This document shows positions 7,594 through 15,417 of a stretch of DNA of 64,000 nt, piece by piece. Positions within the stretch are counted from its first letter, which is position 1, and every line of letters begins with the position of its first letter. Origin of the DNA: Saprospiraceae bacterium (GTDB lineage Bacteria; Bacteroidota; Bacteroidia; Chitinophagales; Saprospiraceae); contig JADKFX010000001.1 in the NCBI GenBank assembly GCA_016717265.1, positions 3,873,501-3,937,500 on the forward strand, given 5' to 3'. A model generated the notes under the pieces. The model saw nothing but the letters and a program-made list of their open reading frames with translations. It was not told the DNA's origin and did not search any database. Made by a program: the position numbers and the translations under genes.

Positions 7594-10305
7594 GTGTTTT
7601 TTAAAAAATATCTGATTTACCTATCCCTTGCTATTTGTATTAATCCAGTAATGGCGACTCAATTAATTGATAACCAATATTTTACCAATAATTTAAAAGT
7701 ATATTCAAACATTTGTAAAGCGCCCTCAGCATGCATAAACAACCTGCATCTGGTTCCTGCTGGATTCACTGTTGAAAAAATAATTGGCTATTTTGATAAT
7801 CCATTGGTGGATCCGAATGCATATGTAAACTGCAACTCACAGTCTTCACAAACAAAAACTGGAACTATTGGTAAAGATGAAAAACTTCCAAACTTGCAAT
7901 CTTCTTGCAACTTGTTATGCAATAAAGACTTTGAAGATGACAAATTGGTTCAAAATGGTGCATTTGGGTTTTTTCACCAAGACCTTGTATCCTGTTGGAG
8001 CACCACTGCTACAGATCAACAAATTGAAATTTGGGGAAGCGGCTTTGGTGGAGTACCTGCTTATTCTGGAAATCAATTTGTAGAATTAAATGCAAATATG
8101 GTTTCTACTTTATTTCAAAATTTTACAGCAGCTTTAGGGGGCAGGGTACAAATCTCATTTGCACATAGAGGACGAGCAGGGACTGATGTTCTAAGTGTTG
8201 AAATTGGACCTGTAGGAGGCATACTACAAAATCTTGGAAACTTTTCAGCAGACAGAAATGCTTGGAAATATAATACGATAAATTATACATTTCCGGATAC
8301 TGGAAAGACGAACTATACTTTGCGATTTAAATCCGTAAGTGCCGCAGGAGGTGCCACTGTAGGAAATTTTTTGGATGCGATATCCATTAGCCTACCGCAA
8401 CCTTCAGCTTCCTTTACAATCATTCAACCAAATTGCCCGAATGATCAAAATGGAATAATTAAAATACAAGGAAAACAGGGTTCACCTCCGTATAAGTATA
8501 ACTGGTTGTCGCCAATTAATTCAATGGATTCAACAGTTTACGACGTGTCTCCAGGAGTATATCAGGTAGAAATAAATGATTTTTATGGTTGTAGCGAGAC
8601 CTTAACAGTGCGTATGGATTCGAATTTTAAAAGCGATTCTGTAAACCAGATTCAAAAGGTTTGCGAATCCTATAAATGGCCGGCAAATGGCCAAACTTAT
8701 ACCCAAGATGGTTTATACAAAACGGTTTTAAAAAACTTAAATGGATGTGATTCTATCATAAACCTGGATTTAGAGATATTTAAAGTACATTTTAAAATAG
8801 ATTCATTTAAAATATGTCATGCGTTTACCTGGCCAATAACGGGTAAAACATATTACAAAAATGGAAGGTACCATGATACGCTAAAAACCATTTACGGTTG
8901 TGATTCAATTTTTAGTTTGAATCTAGAGATTCTTCCAGAAAACAAACAAATTGAAACTATAAAAATTTGCAATTCATATACTTGGCAAGTCACCGGATTA
9001 ACCTACACGCAAAGTGGAATCTATTCAGACACTTTCACCAATGCATATGGATGCGATTCAATACTAGTTTTGGATCTCCAAATTTGGACATCAAATCAAT
9101 CGACAGAAACCATAAAAAAATGTGAATCTTATAGCTGGCCAATAAATGGTCAAACGTATACCCAAAGTGGCTTCTACTATGATACTTTAAAAAATGTATT
9201 TGGATGTGATTCTATACTTACTTTAGACTTAGATATTTTACCAATCACAGGAAGTAAGTTAACAGTAAAAAATTGCGAATCTTATGTTTGGTTAGTAAAT
9301 GGCAAAAAATTTATTCGAAGTGGTATATATTCAGATACACTTACAAATATTTTTGGATGCGACTCTATACTTTTACTTGATTTGGAAATATTTCCAAGTT
9401 TTAAGCGATTCGATACAATAAAAATTTGCGAATCCTACACATGGCCAGTAACTGGAAAGCATTATCTGAGCAATGGAATTTATACTGCGAACTTTCTGAG
9501 CCAATTCGGATGCGACTCTTCCTATTATCTTAAACTTGAAATCCTTGAAAGCACCACAGCGGTGCAAACTGTTTCTGCTTGCAATGAATACACCTGGAGC
9601 GCAAATGGAATAAACTATCTAAAAAGCGGAACCTACCCATTGCATTTGATCAACAAAGATGGATGTGATTCCATCCTGTTTCTAAATCTTGAGATTCATC
9701 CTGAATATAGATCCGAAAATGATGTTCAGGTATGCGATTCATATACCTGGCCAATAAATGGAAAGACATACAATAAAGCGGGTAAGTATTTATTTAAGTT
9801 CAATACAAATGATGCTTGTGATTCCATTTTTATTTTAAATTTAAAGATTAATCCAAACTATACGTTTTATGATACTGCAAGTGTATTTGATCATTTTATT
9901 TGGCCTGTAAATCAAAAATTATATGATCAATCTGGTGTATTTCATCAACTTTATAAAAGTGTTGAAGGCTGCGATTCTTTGCGAATATTGCTATTAGAAA
10001 TTAAATATATAGGAACTGTTTATGTACCCAATGTGTTTACACCAAATGGAGATGGAATAAATGACCAATTCACAGTATTTGCAAGTAAGGAAATAAATAC
10101 TATCGATCGACTTAGAATTTTTAATCGTTGGGGTGAATTGCTTTATGAATTATTGAATTTTCCACCAAATGTTTCGCATTATGGTTGGGACGGCAATTTC
10201 CAAATGCAAAAAATGTTATCCGGTGTATATATTTATACAATAGATTGGACAGACCTTAAAGGTGAAAAACATATTGAGTTTGGAGATGTGACTTTAATCC
10301 GATAA
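7594..10305 (+). CDS. Large secreted protein with nine Cys-containing repeats and gliding-motility-associated (type B) sorting domain
   Basis: The 903-residue protein uses a GTG start, chosen because it gives a signal peptide (MFFKKYLIYLSLAICINPVMA). Residues about 105-265 look like a beta-sandwich ligand-binding or jelly-roll domain. Residues about 270-345 form an SprB-like repeat (GVYQVEINDFYGCSETLTV). Nine about 51-residue repeats fill residues about 350-807, with the pattern C-E-S-Y-x-W-P ... G-C-D-S-I. The last about 95 residues (YVPNVFTPNGDGINDQF, FNRWGELLY, SGVYIYTIDW) form the type B T9SS sorting domain. Function is unknown; an adhesin-like surface protein is an inference. The gene is divergent from the sigma-factor operon. 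Confidence 0.85.
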   Translation: MFFKKYLIYLSLAICINPVMATQLIDNQYFTNNLKVYSNICKAPSACINNLHLVPAGFTVEKIIGYFDNPLVDPNAYVNCNSQSSQTKTGTIGKDEKLPNLQSSCNLLCNKDFEDDKLVQNGAFGFFHQDLVSCWSTTATDQQIEIWGSGFGGVPAYSGNQFVELNANMVSTLFQNFTAALGGRVQISFAHRGRAGTDVLSVEIGPVGGILQNLGNFSADRNAWKYNTINYTFPDTGKTNYTLRFKSVSAAGGATVGNFLDAISISLPQPSASFTIIQPNCPNDQNGIIKIQGKQGSPPYKYNWLSPINSMDSTVYDVSPGVYQVEINDFYGCSETLTVRMDSNFKSDSVNQIQKVCESYKWPANGQTYTQDGLYKTVLKNLNGCDSIINLDLEIFKVHFKIDSFKICHAFTWPITGKTYYKNGRYHDTLKTIYGCDSIFSLNLEILPENKQIETIKICNSYTWQVTGLTYTQSGIYSDTFTNAYGCDSILVLDLQIWTSNQSTETIKKCESYSWPINGQTYTQSGFYYDTLKNVFGCDSILTLDLDILPITGSKLTVKNCESYVWLVNGKKFIRSGIYSDTLTNIFGCDSILLLDLEIFPSFKRFDTIKICESYTWPVTGKHYLSNGIYTANFLSQFGCDSSYYLKLEILESTTAVQTVSACNEYTWSANGINYLKSGTYPLHLINKDGCDSILFLNLEIHPEYRSENDVQVCDSYTWPINGKTYNKAGKYLFKFNTNDACDSIFILNLKINPNYTFYDTASVFDHFIWPVNQKLYDQSGVFHQLYKSVEGCDSLRILLLEIKYIGTVYVPNVFTPNGDGINDQFTVFASKEINTIDRLRIFNRWGELLYELLNFPPNVSHYGWDGNFQMQKMLSGVYIYTIDWTDLKGEKHIEFGDVTLIR
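8641..10014 (+). repeat. Nine tandem about 153-bp coding repeats
   Basis: Protein repeats of about 51 residues carry one Cys near the start (CESYTWP type) and one in GCDSI near the end. They are diverged at DNA level, so this is an old array. The ninth copy replaces the first Cys by Phe and is the most degenerate. Confidence 0.85.
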
Positions 10306-10420
10306 TTCAACTAAATTTAAAGGATACTTTTAATATGATTTCATCAAATACCAGCACTCGCATTAATTGTTATGTGTCACCCTATAACGACCGTGCAACA
10401 AAAGAACAGAAAGACAAAAA

Positions 10421-11134
10421 ATGAAATTAATAACCTGGAATTGCCAAGGAGCATTTAGAAAAAAAGCAGAAACAATTTTGCTTCAGCGACCAGACATTTT
10501 AGTAATTCAAGAATGTGAGCATCCAGAGAAATTAAAATTTAGTTCAACGACACAATTACCAAATGACATTTATTGGTATAGTGATGGCAAAAAAAAAGGA
10601 ATTGGGATATTTTCATATTCAGATTATAAATTTGAACTTCTACCTGATTTTAATCCAATGTTCCGCTACATAATTCCACTTCGTGTGACGGGTAACGGAC
10701 AAACATTTACACTTTTGGCGGTTTGGGCTATGAATAATAAAGAAAACCGTGAAGCACGTTACATAGGACAAGTATGGTTTGCTATTAATTACTACAAAAA
10801 TATAATAGGTAACTCGACAATTTTAATTGGGGACTTTAACAGTAACAAAATTTGGGACTATAAAGACCGTGTTGGAAATCATTCAGAGGTTGTAAACAAT
10901 CTTGCTAAAATAAATATTCATAGTGTTTACCATAAGCACTATGACATCGAGCAAGGAAAAGAAAATCATCCGACCTTTTTCTTACAACGCAACAAAGACA
11001 AGCCTTATCACATTGACTATTGCTTTGCTTCGGAAGACCTTTATATCAAAGTAAAGAATATAGAAATTGGAACATACGCAAATTGGATAACTCACAGCGA
11101 CCATACACCGATGACAATAAACTTCGACCTATGA
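10421..11134 (+). CDS. Endonuclease/exonuclease/phosphatase (EEP) family protein
   Basis: The 237-residue protein shows the EEP fold motifs in order: ITWNCQG (residues 4-10), IQECEHP (metal-binding Glu), GDFNSNKIWD (catalytic Asp/Asn) and the C-terminal THSDHTPM (SDH motif). Members hydrolyse phosphodiester or phosphomonoester bonds in a metal-dependent way; the substrate is unknown. There is no signal peptide. The stop codon lies 10 bp before an attC-like palindrome (11145-11281), and a GTTATGT sequence sits at 10369-10375. The gene could therefore be a captured cassette. Confidence 0.82.
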   Translation: MKLITWNCQGAFRKKAETILLQRPDILVIQECEHPEKLKFSSTTQLPNDIYWYSDGKKKGIGIFSYSDYKFELLPDFNPMFRYIIPLRVTGNGQTFTLLAVWAMNNKENREARYIGQVWFAINYYKNIIGNSTILIGDFNSNKIWDYKDRVGNHSEVVNNLAKINIHSVYHKHYDIEQGKENHPTFFLQRNKDKPYHIDYCFASEDLYIKVKNIEIGTYANWITHSDHTPMTINFDL

Positions 11135-11144
11135 AACAAGAAGG

Positions 11145-11281
11145 GCGAACGCATGAACACGGGTTTGGCAAAAATGGCGGTTCAGTGTTCCACAAACACC
11201 TTTGTGGTTAATCAAATTGGTTCTCCGCATCAACATTAGTGGTGAAAATCGCCACCTTCGCCAAGCCCAAAACCGTTAGCT
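11145..11281. repeat. Long imperfect palindrome, candidate attC-like recombination site
   Basis: The ends are complementary (GCGAACG at 11145-11151, GTTAGCT at 11275-11281). Inside are 22-nt arms at 11161-11182 and 11247-11268 that match at 17 of 22 positions, and a central 7-bp hairpin CCACAAA/TTTGTGG (11190-11207). Size, asymmetric mismatches and end boxes resemble an integron attC site, but the end boxes fit the GTTRRRY consensus only partly. It holds no gene. Confidence 0.5.
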
Positions 11282-11308
11282 GAATAAATAATAATAGTTT
11301 AAAATAAA

Positions 11309-11633
11309 CTCGACAGAGCTCCCTTAATTTTTAGGTTCACATATATTAAAGCCATCTCTATGGCTAATATCTTCTCGTTAGCCTAAAAATTTAGCTCGAC
11401 GGAGCTCCCTTAATTTTTAGGTTCACATATATTAAAGCCATCTCTATGGCTAATATCTTCTCGTTAGCCTAAAAATTTAGCTCGACGGAGCTCCCTTAAT
11501 TTTTAGGTTCACATATATTAAAGCCATCTCTATGGCTAATATCTTCTCGTTAGCCTAAAAATTTAGCTCGACGGAGCTCCCTTAATTTTTAGGTTCACAT
11601 AAATTAAAGCCATCTCTATGGCTTTAATTTATG
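11309..11633. repeat. Four tandem 86-bp hairpin-forming repeats
   Basis: Units start at 11309, 11395, 11481 and 11567, exactly 86 bp apart and almost identical. Each begins CTCGAC(A/G)GAGCTCCC. Each contains an outer inverted repeat (AATTTTTAGG / CCTAAAAATT) and an inner hairpin AGCCAT-CTCT-ATGGCT. The last unit is shortened to about 67 bp and its right arm differs. There are no unique spacers, so this is not a CRISPR array. Confidence 0.92.
11598..11633 (-). terminator. Perfect 16-bp stem-loop just after the metallopeptidase stop codon
   Basis: The arms at 11598-11613 and 11618-11633 are perfectly complementary with a CTCT loop. It begins one base past the stop codon (11635-11637) of the minus-strand gene and is the terminal part of the fourth 86-bp repeat. 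There is no strong T run, so termination is likely but not certain. Confidence 0.55.
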
Positions 11634-11634
11634 T

Positions 11635-12399
11635 TCACCAATTACAGGTTTCACCATTTTTGTTTAGCCATTTTTCAGCTTTTTGATATTCTGGCATTAC
11701 TTTTTCAACTAAAGCCCAAAATCGGGGAGAATGATTCATATGCACTAGATGCGCTAATTCATGCACAATGATGTAATCTGTTATAAATTGTGGCGTCAAT
11801 AGTAAGCGTGAGGATAAATTTATTATTTTATTTGAACTGCAGCTCCCCCAATTACTTACATTATATTTTATACGGACAGATTTAATTTCCTTTTTAAAAA
11901 ACTGATCATTGATTTCAAAAACCCTTTTAGAAATTTCTGATTGAAAAAAAGAAGCCATGATCCGACTAATTATGGTACTGCATAATTTGTGTTTTTGATA
12001 TGCATTAATTCCAATTGGAAGATGAATCACCAAGGTCTTTCCTTTTAGGTTGCCCAGGGCAGTTTTTCGATCTATATCTTCTAAAATTTCCAAGACAAAT
12101 TCCTGATTTCGCAATTGAATGCATTGACCAGATTGATAGTTTCTAGGGACATATCGGCTTCTTAAATTTTGATCTTGTTCAAATTTTTTAATAACCCAAT
12201 TTTTAGCCCAATCCAGATGTTTTTCCTTTTGACTTATGCTTAATAAAATGGGTAATCTTAAGATCGCATGATGTTTACCAAGACTGATCCTGGCCGATCT
12301 TCGGTTTTCATAAACCGTTTCCATTTTTAATGAAAAATCACGAAAATGGATCTCCGAAAATTCTGAAAAAGCCTTTAAATTAGGCATATTTGTTTTCAA
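11635..12399 (-). CDS. YgjP-like zinc metallopeptidase domain protein (SprT/M48-like)
   Basis: The 254-residue protein has the zinc motif HELAH at residues 213-217, with His223 in MNHSPRFW as probable third ligand. WGSCSSNKIINLSSRLLL precedes it, the usual pattern of the YgjP/DUF45 family. The family is thought to be metallopeptidases; the substrate is unknown. The start overlaps the end of serC by 20 bp; an alternative ATG at 12387 (MPNLK) would still overlap. The gene therefore depends on serC transcription. There is no signal peptide. Confidence 0.85.
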   Translation of the reverse strand: MKTNMPNLKAFSEFSEIHFRDFSLKMETVYENRRSARISLGKHHAILRLPILLSISQKEKHLDWAKNWVIKKFEQDQNLRSRYVPRNYQSGQCIQLRNQEFVLEILEDIDRKTALGNLKGKTLVIHLPIGINAYQKHKLCSTIISRIMASFFQSEISKRVFEINDQFFKKEIKSVRIKYNVSNWGSCSSNKIINLSSRLLLTPQFITDYIIVHELAHLVHMNHSPRFWALVEKVMPEYQKAEKWLNKNGETCNW

Positions 12400-13447
12400 A
12401 ATCTTTCATAACATCAATCAATACGTTTACACTTTCCTGTGCCAAAGCATTATATAAAGATGCTCTAAAACCACCGACTAAACGATGCCCATTTAAGCCA
12501 ACACATCCTGCTTGTTTACAGCTTTCAAGAAATGCTGTTTCATGCTCTTGATGCTTTGCTATAAATACTACATTCATCCGGGATCGATCCTCCAAATTTA
12601 CAGTCCCTTCAAAAAGGGCATTTCGGTCAATTTCTGCATATAAACTAGAAGCTTTTTGTTCATTTCTTTTCTCCAATTCTTGTAAACCGATCTCTTTAAT
12701 CCACCGTAAAGTCAACATTGTTACATAAATTGGAAAAACAGGAGGTGTGTTATACATGCTCTCCTTATCAATATGGGACTTATAATTTAACATGCTCGGA
12801 AGCTTGCGATTTATTTTATTCAGAATAGACTTCTTGATTATTACAAGGGTCACTCCCGCCGGCCCTAGATTCTTTTGAGCACCTGCATAAATCAGTGAAA
12901 ACTTTGAAAAATCCAGTTGACGGCTAAATATATCACTTGACATATCACAAACCAAGGGTACTGAAATTTCAGGCCAGGAATGGTATTGAGATCCATAAAT
13001 TGTATTATTAGATGTGATATGAAGATAGGTCGCATCTGGTGGCACTATGAAATCTTTAGGAATATGCCTGAATTGATCCGATTCTGAACTTGCTATCACT
13101 TCTACTGGACCAAATAGTTTGGCCTCCTTTATTGCCCCTGCAGCCCATACTCCTGTATTGATATAGCAGGCTTTTCCTGATTCATCTAATAAGTTCATTG
13201 GAATCATATAAAATTGACTGCTGGCACCCCCTGATAAGAATAAAACCTCGTAATCTTCAGATAGACCCATTAATTCCTTAACCAGGTTTGCAGATTCTAC
13301 CATTACAGCCTCAAATTGTTTACTCCGATGAGAAATTTCCAGGATAGATAAACCCATACCTGCGAAGTCTTTTATTGCTTCTCCTGCTTGAATCAATACT
13401 TCTGGTGGTAAAATTGCAGGGCCGGCGTAAAAATTATGTTTTTTCAT
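12380..13447 (-). CDS. serC: Phosphoserine aminotransferase
   Basis: The 355-residue class V aminotransferase begins NFYAGPAILPPEVL, typical for SerC. The PLP-binding lysine is K192 in AGAQKNLGPAG. ISHRSKQF (residues 38-45) and the C-terminal GLNGHRLVGGFRASLYNA are family signatures. It converts 3-phosphohydroxypyruvate and glutamate to phosphoserine and 2-oxoglutarate in serine (and possibly pyridoxal phosphate) synthesis in the cytoplasm. No serA or serB is seen in the window. A TAnnTTTG promoter element lies 18 bp before the start. Confidence 0.96.
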   Translation of the reverse strand: MKKHNFYAGPAILPPEVLIQAGEAIKDFAGMGLSILEISHRSKQFEAVMVESANLVKELMGLSEDYEVLFLSGGASSQFYMIPMNLLDESGKACYINTGVWAAGAIKEAKLFGPVEVIASSESDQFRHIPKDFIVPPDATYLHITSNNTIYGSQYHSWPEISVPLVCDMSSDIFSRQLDFSKFSLIYAGAQKNLGPAGVTLVIIKKSILNKINRKLPSMLNYKSHIDKESMYNTPPVFPIYVTMLTLRWIKEIGLQELEKRNEQKASSLYAEIDRNALFEGTVNLEDRSRMNVVFIAKHQEHETAFLESCKQAGCVGLNGHRLVGGFRASLYNALAQESVNVLIDVMKDFENKYA

Positions 13448-13464
13448 ACTTCTGATTAAAAAGG

Positions 13465-13472
13465 CAAAGTTA
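13465..13472 (-). promoter_or_regulatory. Bacteroidota -7 promoter element for serC
   Basis: TAACTTTG on the minus strand fits the TAnnTTTG element of the Bacteroidota housekeeping sigma factor. It predicts a short leader of about 11 nt before the serC ATG at 13447. Confidence 0.6.
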
Positions 13473-13650
13473 AAGATCCTGTCGGGTCAAAGTAACATTA
13501 TTGAATGTTTTAATATGAACTTTTTAGCATAAAATATTAGCCATTTCGTCCTTTTTAAAGGCATTTTAAAATAAAGCTCACCTTTTCGCATAGGTCGCGC
13601 TTTAATTTTATGCTACTCTAATTCACTATTCTAAACTATTTAAACGAAAC

Positions 13651-14121
13651 ATGATGGAAAAATCAGTCCAAAGTAACCTGAAAATGTCCCTTCAAATTCA
13701 AAATCCTGTTGTTGTATTCAACAGAGTAGCCTTATTTGTAGTTTACTTTTGGTTCGGATTTTTAAAAGTACTTGCCATTTCTCCTGCTGAAGGTTTAGTT
13801 ACCAGGCTACATACACAAACTATCAGTTCTTATATTACCATCACGCATTTTCTAATTCTTTTAGGCGCTTTTGAATGCTTGATTGGCATATTATGGTTAT
13901 TTCCAAAATATACAAATATTGCATTTGCCTTATTTTCAGCACAAATGCTCACTACCTTTTTACCTTTATTTTACTTGCCAAATGATACCTGGCAAAATGG
14001 ATTTGCACTTACATTAACAGGTCAATACATTATCAAAAATGTGGTTTTAATTGCCAGTGCTTTTACCGTTTTAATGTATGGTAAATACAAACTTGTAAAA
14101 ATTAACTCTCAAAATATTTAA
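13651..14121 (+). CDS. DoxX-like/DUF417-like small membrane protein
   Basis: The 156-residue protein has four hydrophobic segments (about 25-45, 60-82, 88-108, 125-145). The WFGFLKVLAISPAEGLV block and GQYIIKNVVLIASA near the end resemble the DoxX/DUF417 (YkgB) group of inner-membrane proteins, whose biochemical role is unsettled. It is 11 bp upstream of an outer-membrane protein gene and probably cotranscribed with it. Two Met codons open the frame; the first is used here. Confidence 0.7.
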   Translation: MMEKSVQSNLKMSLQIQNPVVVFNRVALFVVYFWFGFLKVLAISPAEGLVTRLHTQTISSYITITHFLILLGAFECLIGILWLFPKYTNIAFALFSAQMLTTFLPLFYLPNDTWQNGFALTLTGQYIIKNVVLIASAFTVLMYGKYKLVKINSQNI

Positions 14122-14132
14122 TCCATCTTTTT

Positions 14133-15236
14133 ATGAAAAAACCAAGCTCAAAATTCAATGCATTCATTGTATTAAGTATAATTACTATTAGTCTAAACCA
14201 AATCGAGGCACAAGGTTGTGTTGCAATACGCAATGGAAGTGCAACCTGCTCACATGAAATGAATCCAGGCCAGGGTGGAGAAGGTTGGCAATTTAATACT
14301 TCCTATAGATATTATAAATCGTTTCGCCATTATCGGGGTAAAGAAGAACAAGTAGAACGGGTTGAAAATGGTTCCGATGTTAGAAATTATTCAAATTTTC
14401 TGGATATGTCCCTAATACGGAATTTCAATAACCGTTGGTCATTAAGTGTAAATTTACCATTTCAATCTGTTAGAAGAACCTCCCTTTATGAGCATGATGG
14501 AAAAACCAGACATGAAACTTCTGCAGTAGGTCTAGGTGATGTTAGATTTTCTGTAAATGCATGGTTATTTAAGCCATCTGAAAAAGGAAATATTCAAATA
14601 GGATTAGGCATAAAATTACCAACGGGTGATTATAGATATCAAGATTTTTTCTATAAAAATGATACAACCGAGTTACTTGGAGCCGTTGATCAATCGATTC
14701 AACCAGGCGATGGTGGAACAGGATTTTCTACAGAGCTGAATGCTTATTATAACATTACAAAATCGATTGGTTTTTATGGCAATCTGTACTACCTTATTAA
14801 CCCAAGAGATCAAAATGGCACTTCCACAACACGGGGAGGAACAGCATCTGCAACAGCCATTAAATACAGAACTGCAACGATGAGTGTCCCTGACCAATAT
14901 ATGGTAAGAGCTGGTGTGAATTATAGTATTTCAAAATTTACAGTTTCTGCTGGTGCCCGTTTGGAAGGGATTCCTAGTGAAGATTTAGTTGGTGAAAGTA
15001 ATGGTTTTAGAAGACCTGGATATGTAATCGCTTTAGAACCATCCATTTCTTATCAATTAAATCGCTTTAATATTTTTGCAGCAGTACCTATTGCACTTGA
15101 AAGAGATCGCGTTCAAAGCGATTCAGACAAAAGAAGAACAGCCGATACCGGTACCTTTACACAAGGAGATGCAGCTTTTGCTGACTATTCAATTAACCTT
15201 GGGTTTAGCTTCCGTTTTGGTAACTCTGGAATGTAA
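14133..15236 (+). CDS. Outer-membrane beta-barrel protein, MetA-pathway/transporter-like
   Basis: The 367-residue protein has a signal peptide ending in EAQ (residues about 1-27), then CVAIRNGSATCSHE with two Cys. A long beta-barrel pattern follows (for example RWSLSVNLPFQSV, GLGDVRFSVNAWLF, IQIGLGIKLPTGDY) and the protein ends with alternating hydrophobic strands (INLGFSFRFG). It resembles the outer-membrane barrels annotated as phenol-degradation MetA-pathway proteins, which are probably small-molecule channels. It follows the DoxX-like gene by 11 bp. A strong terminator follows it, so this is the end of a two-gene unit. Confidence 0.65.
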   Translation: MKKPSSKFNAFIVLSIITISLNQIEAQGCVAIRNGSATCSHEMNPGQGGEGWQFNTSYRYYKSFRHYRGKEEQVERVENGSDVRNYSNFLDMSLIRNFNNRWSLSVNLPFQSVRRTSLYEHDGKTRHETSAVGLGDVRFSVNAWLFKPSEKGNIQIGLGIKLPTGDYRYQDFFYKNDTTELLGAVDQSIQPGDGGTGFSTELNAYYNITKSIGFYGNLYYLINPRDQNGTSTTRGGTASATAIKYRTATMSVPDQYMVRAGVNYSISKFTVSAGARLEGIPSEDLVGESNGFRRPGYVIALEPSISYQLNRFNIFAAVPIALERDRVQSDSDKRRTADTGTFTQGDAAFADYSINLGFSFRFGNSGM

Positions 15237-15276
15237 TTTCAAATTATAATATTCCCTTTTTAAACGATGTGGAATG

Positions 15277-15310
15277 GAGGGAGATGTATTATTACATCTC
15301 CCTCTTTTTA
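15277..15310 (+). terminator. Rho-independent terminator
   Basis: A perfect 12-bp stem (GAGGGAGATGTA at 15277-15288, TACATCTCCCTC at 15293-15304) with a 4-nt loop is followed by five T. It ends the DoxX-like/barrel operon about 40 bp past the stop codon. Confidence 0.93.
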
Positions 15311-15381
15311 TTAAATGTAGTTTAAGAATTTAATAAATTAAACCAATTTGCATTTAATTCCATAGACACCAATTCCATATT

Positions 15382-15389
15382 TATCTTTG
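15382..15389 (+). promoter_or_regulatory. Bacteroidota -7 promoter element for the hybrid histidine kinase
   Basis: TATCTTTG fits TAnnTTTG and lies 28 bp before the ATG at 15418. No clear -33 element was found at the expected distance. Confidence 0.5.
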
Positions 15390-15417
15390 CAAGTATCAAA
15401 ATCATGCACTAAAGGAT

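Noticed and set aside
11120..11290. Insertion sequence end at the long palindrome
   Set aside because: No transposase, no flanking target duplication and the structure fits an attC-like site better.
11309..11633. CRISPR array
   Set aside because: Units are 86 bp and continuous with no unique spacers, and no cas gene is near.
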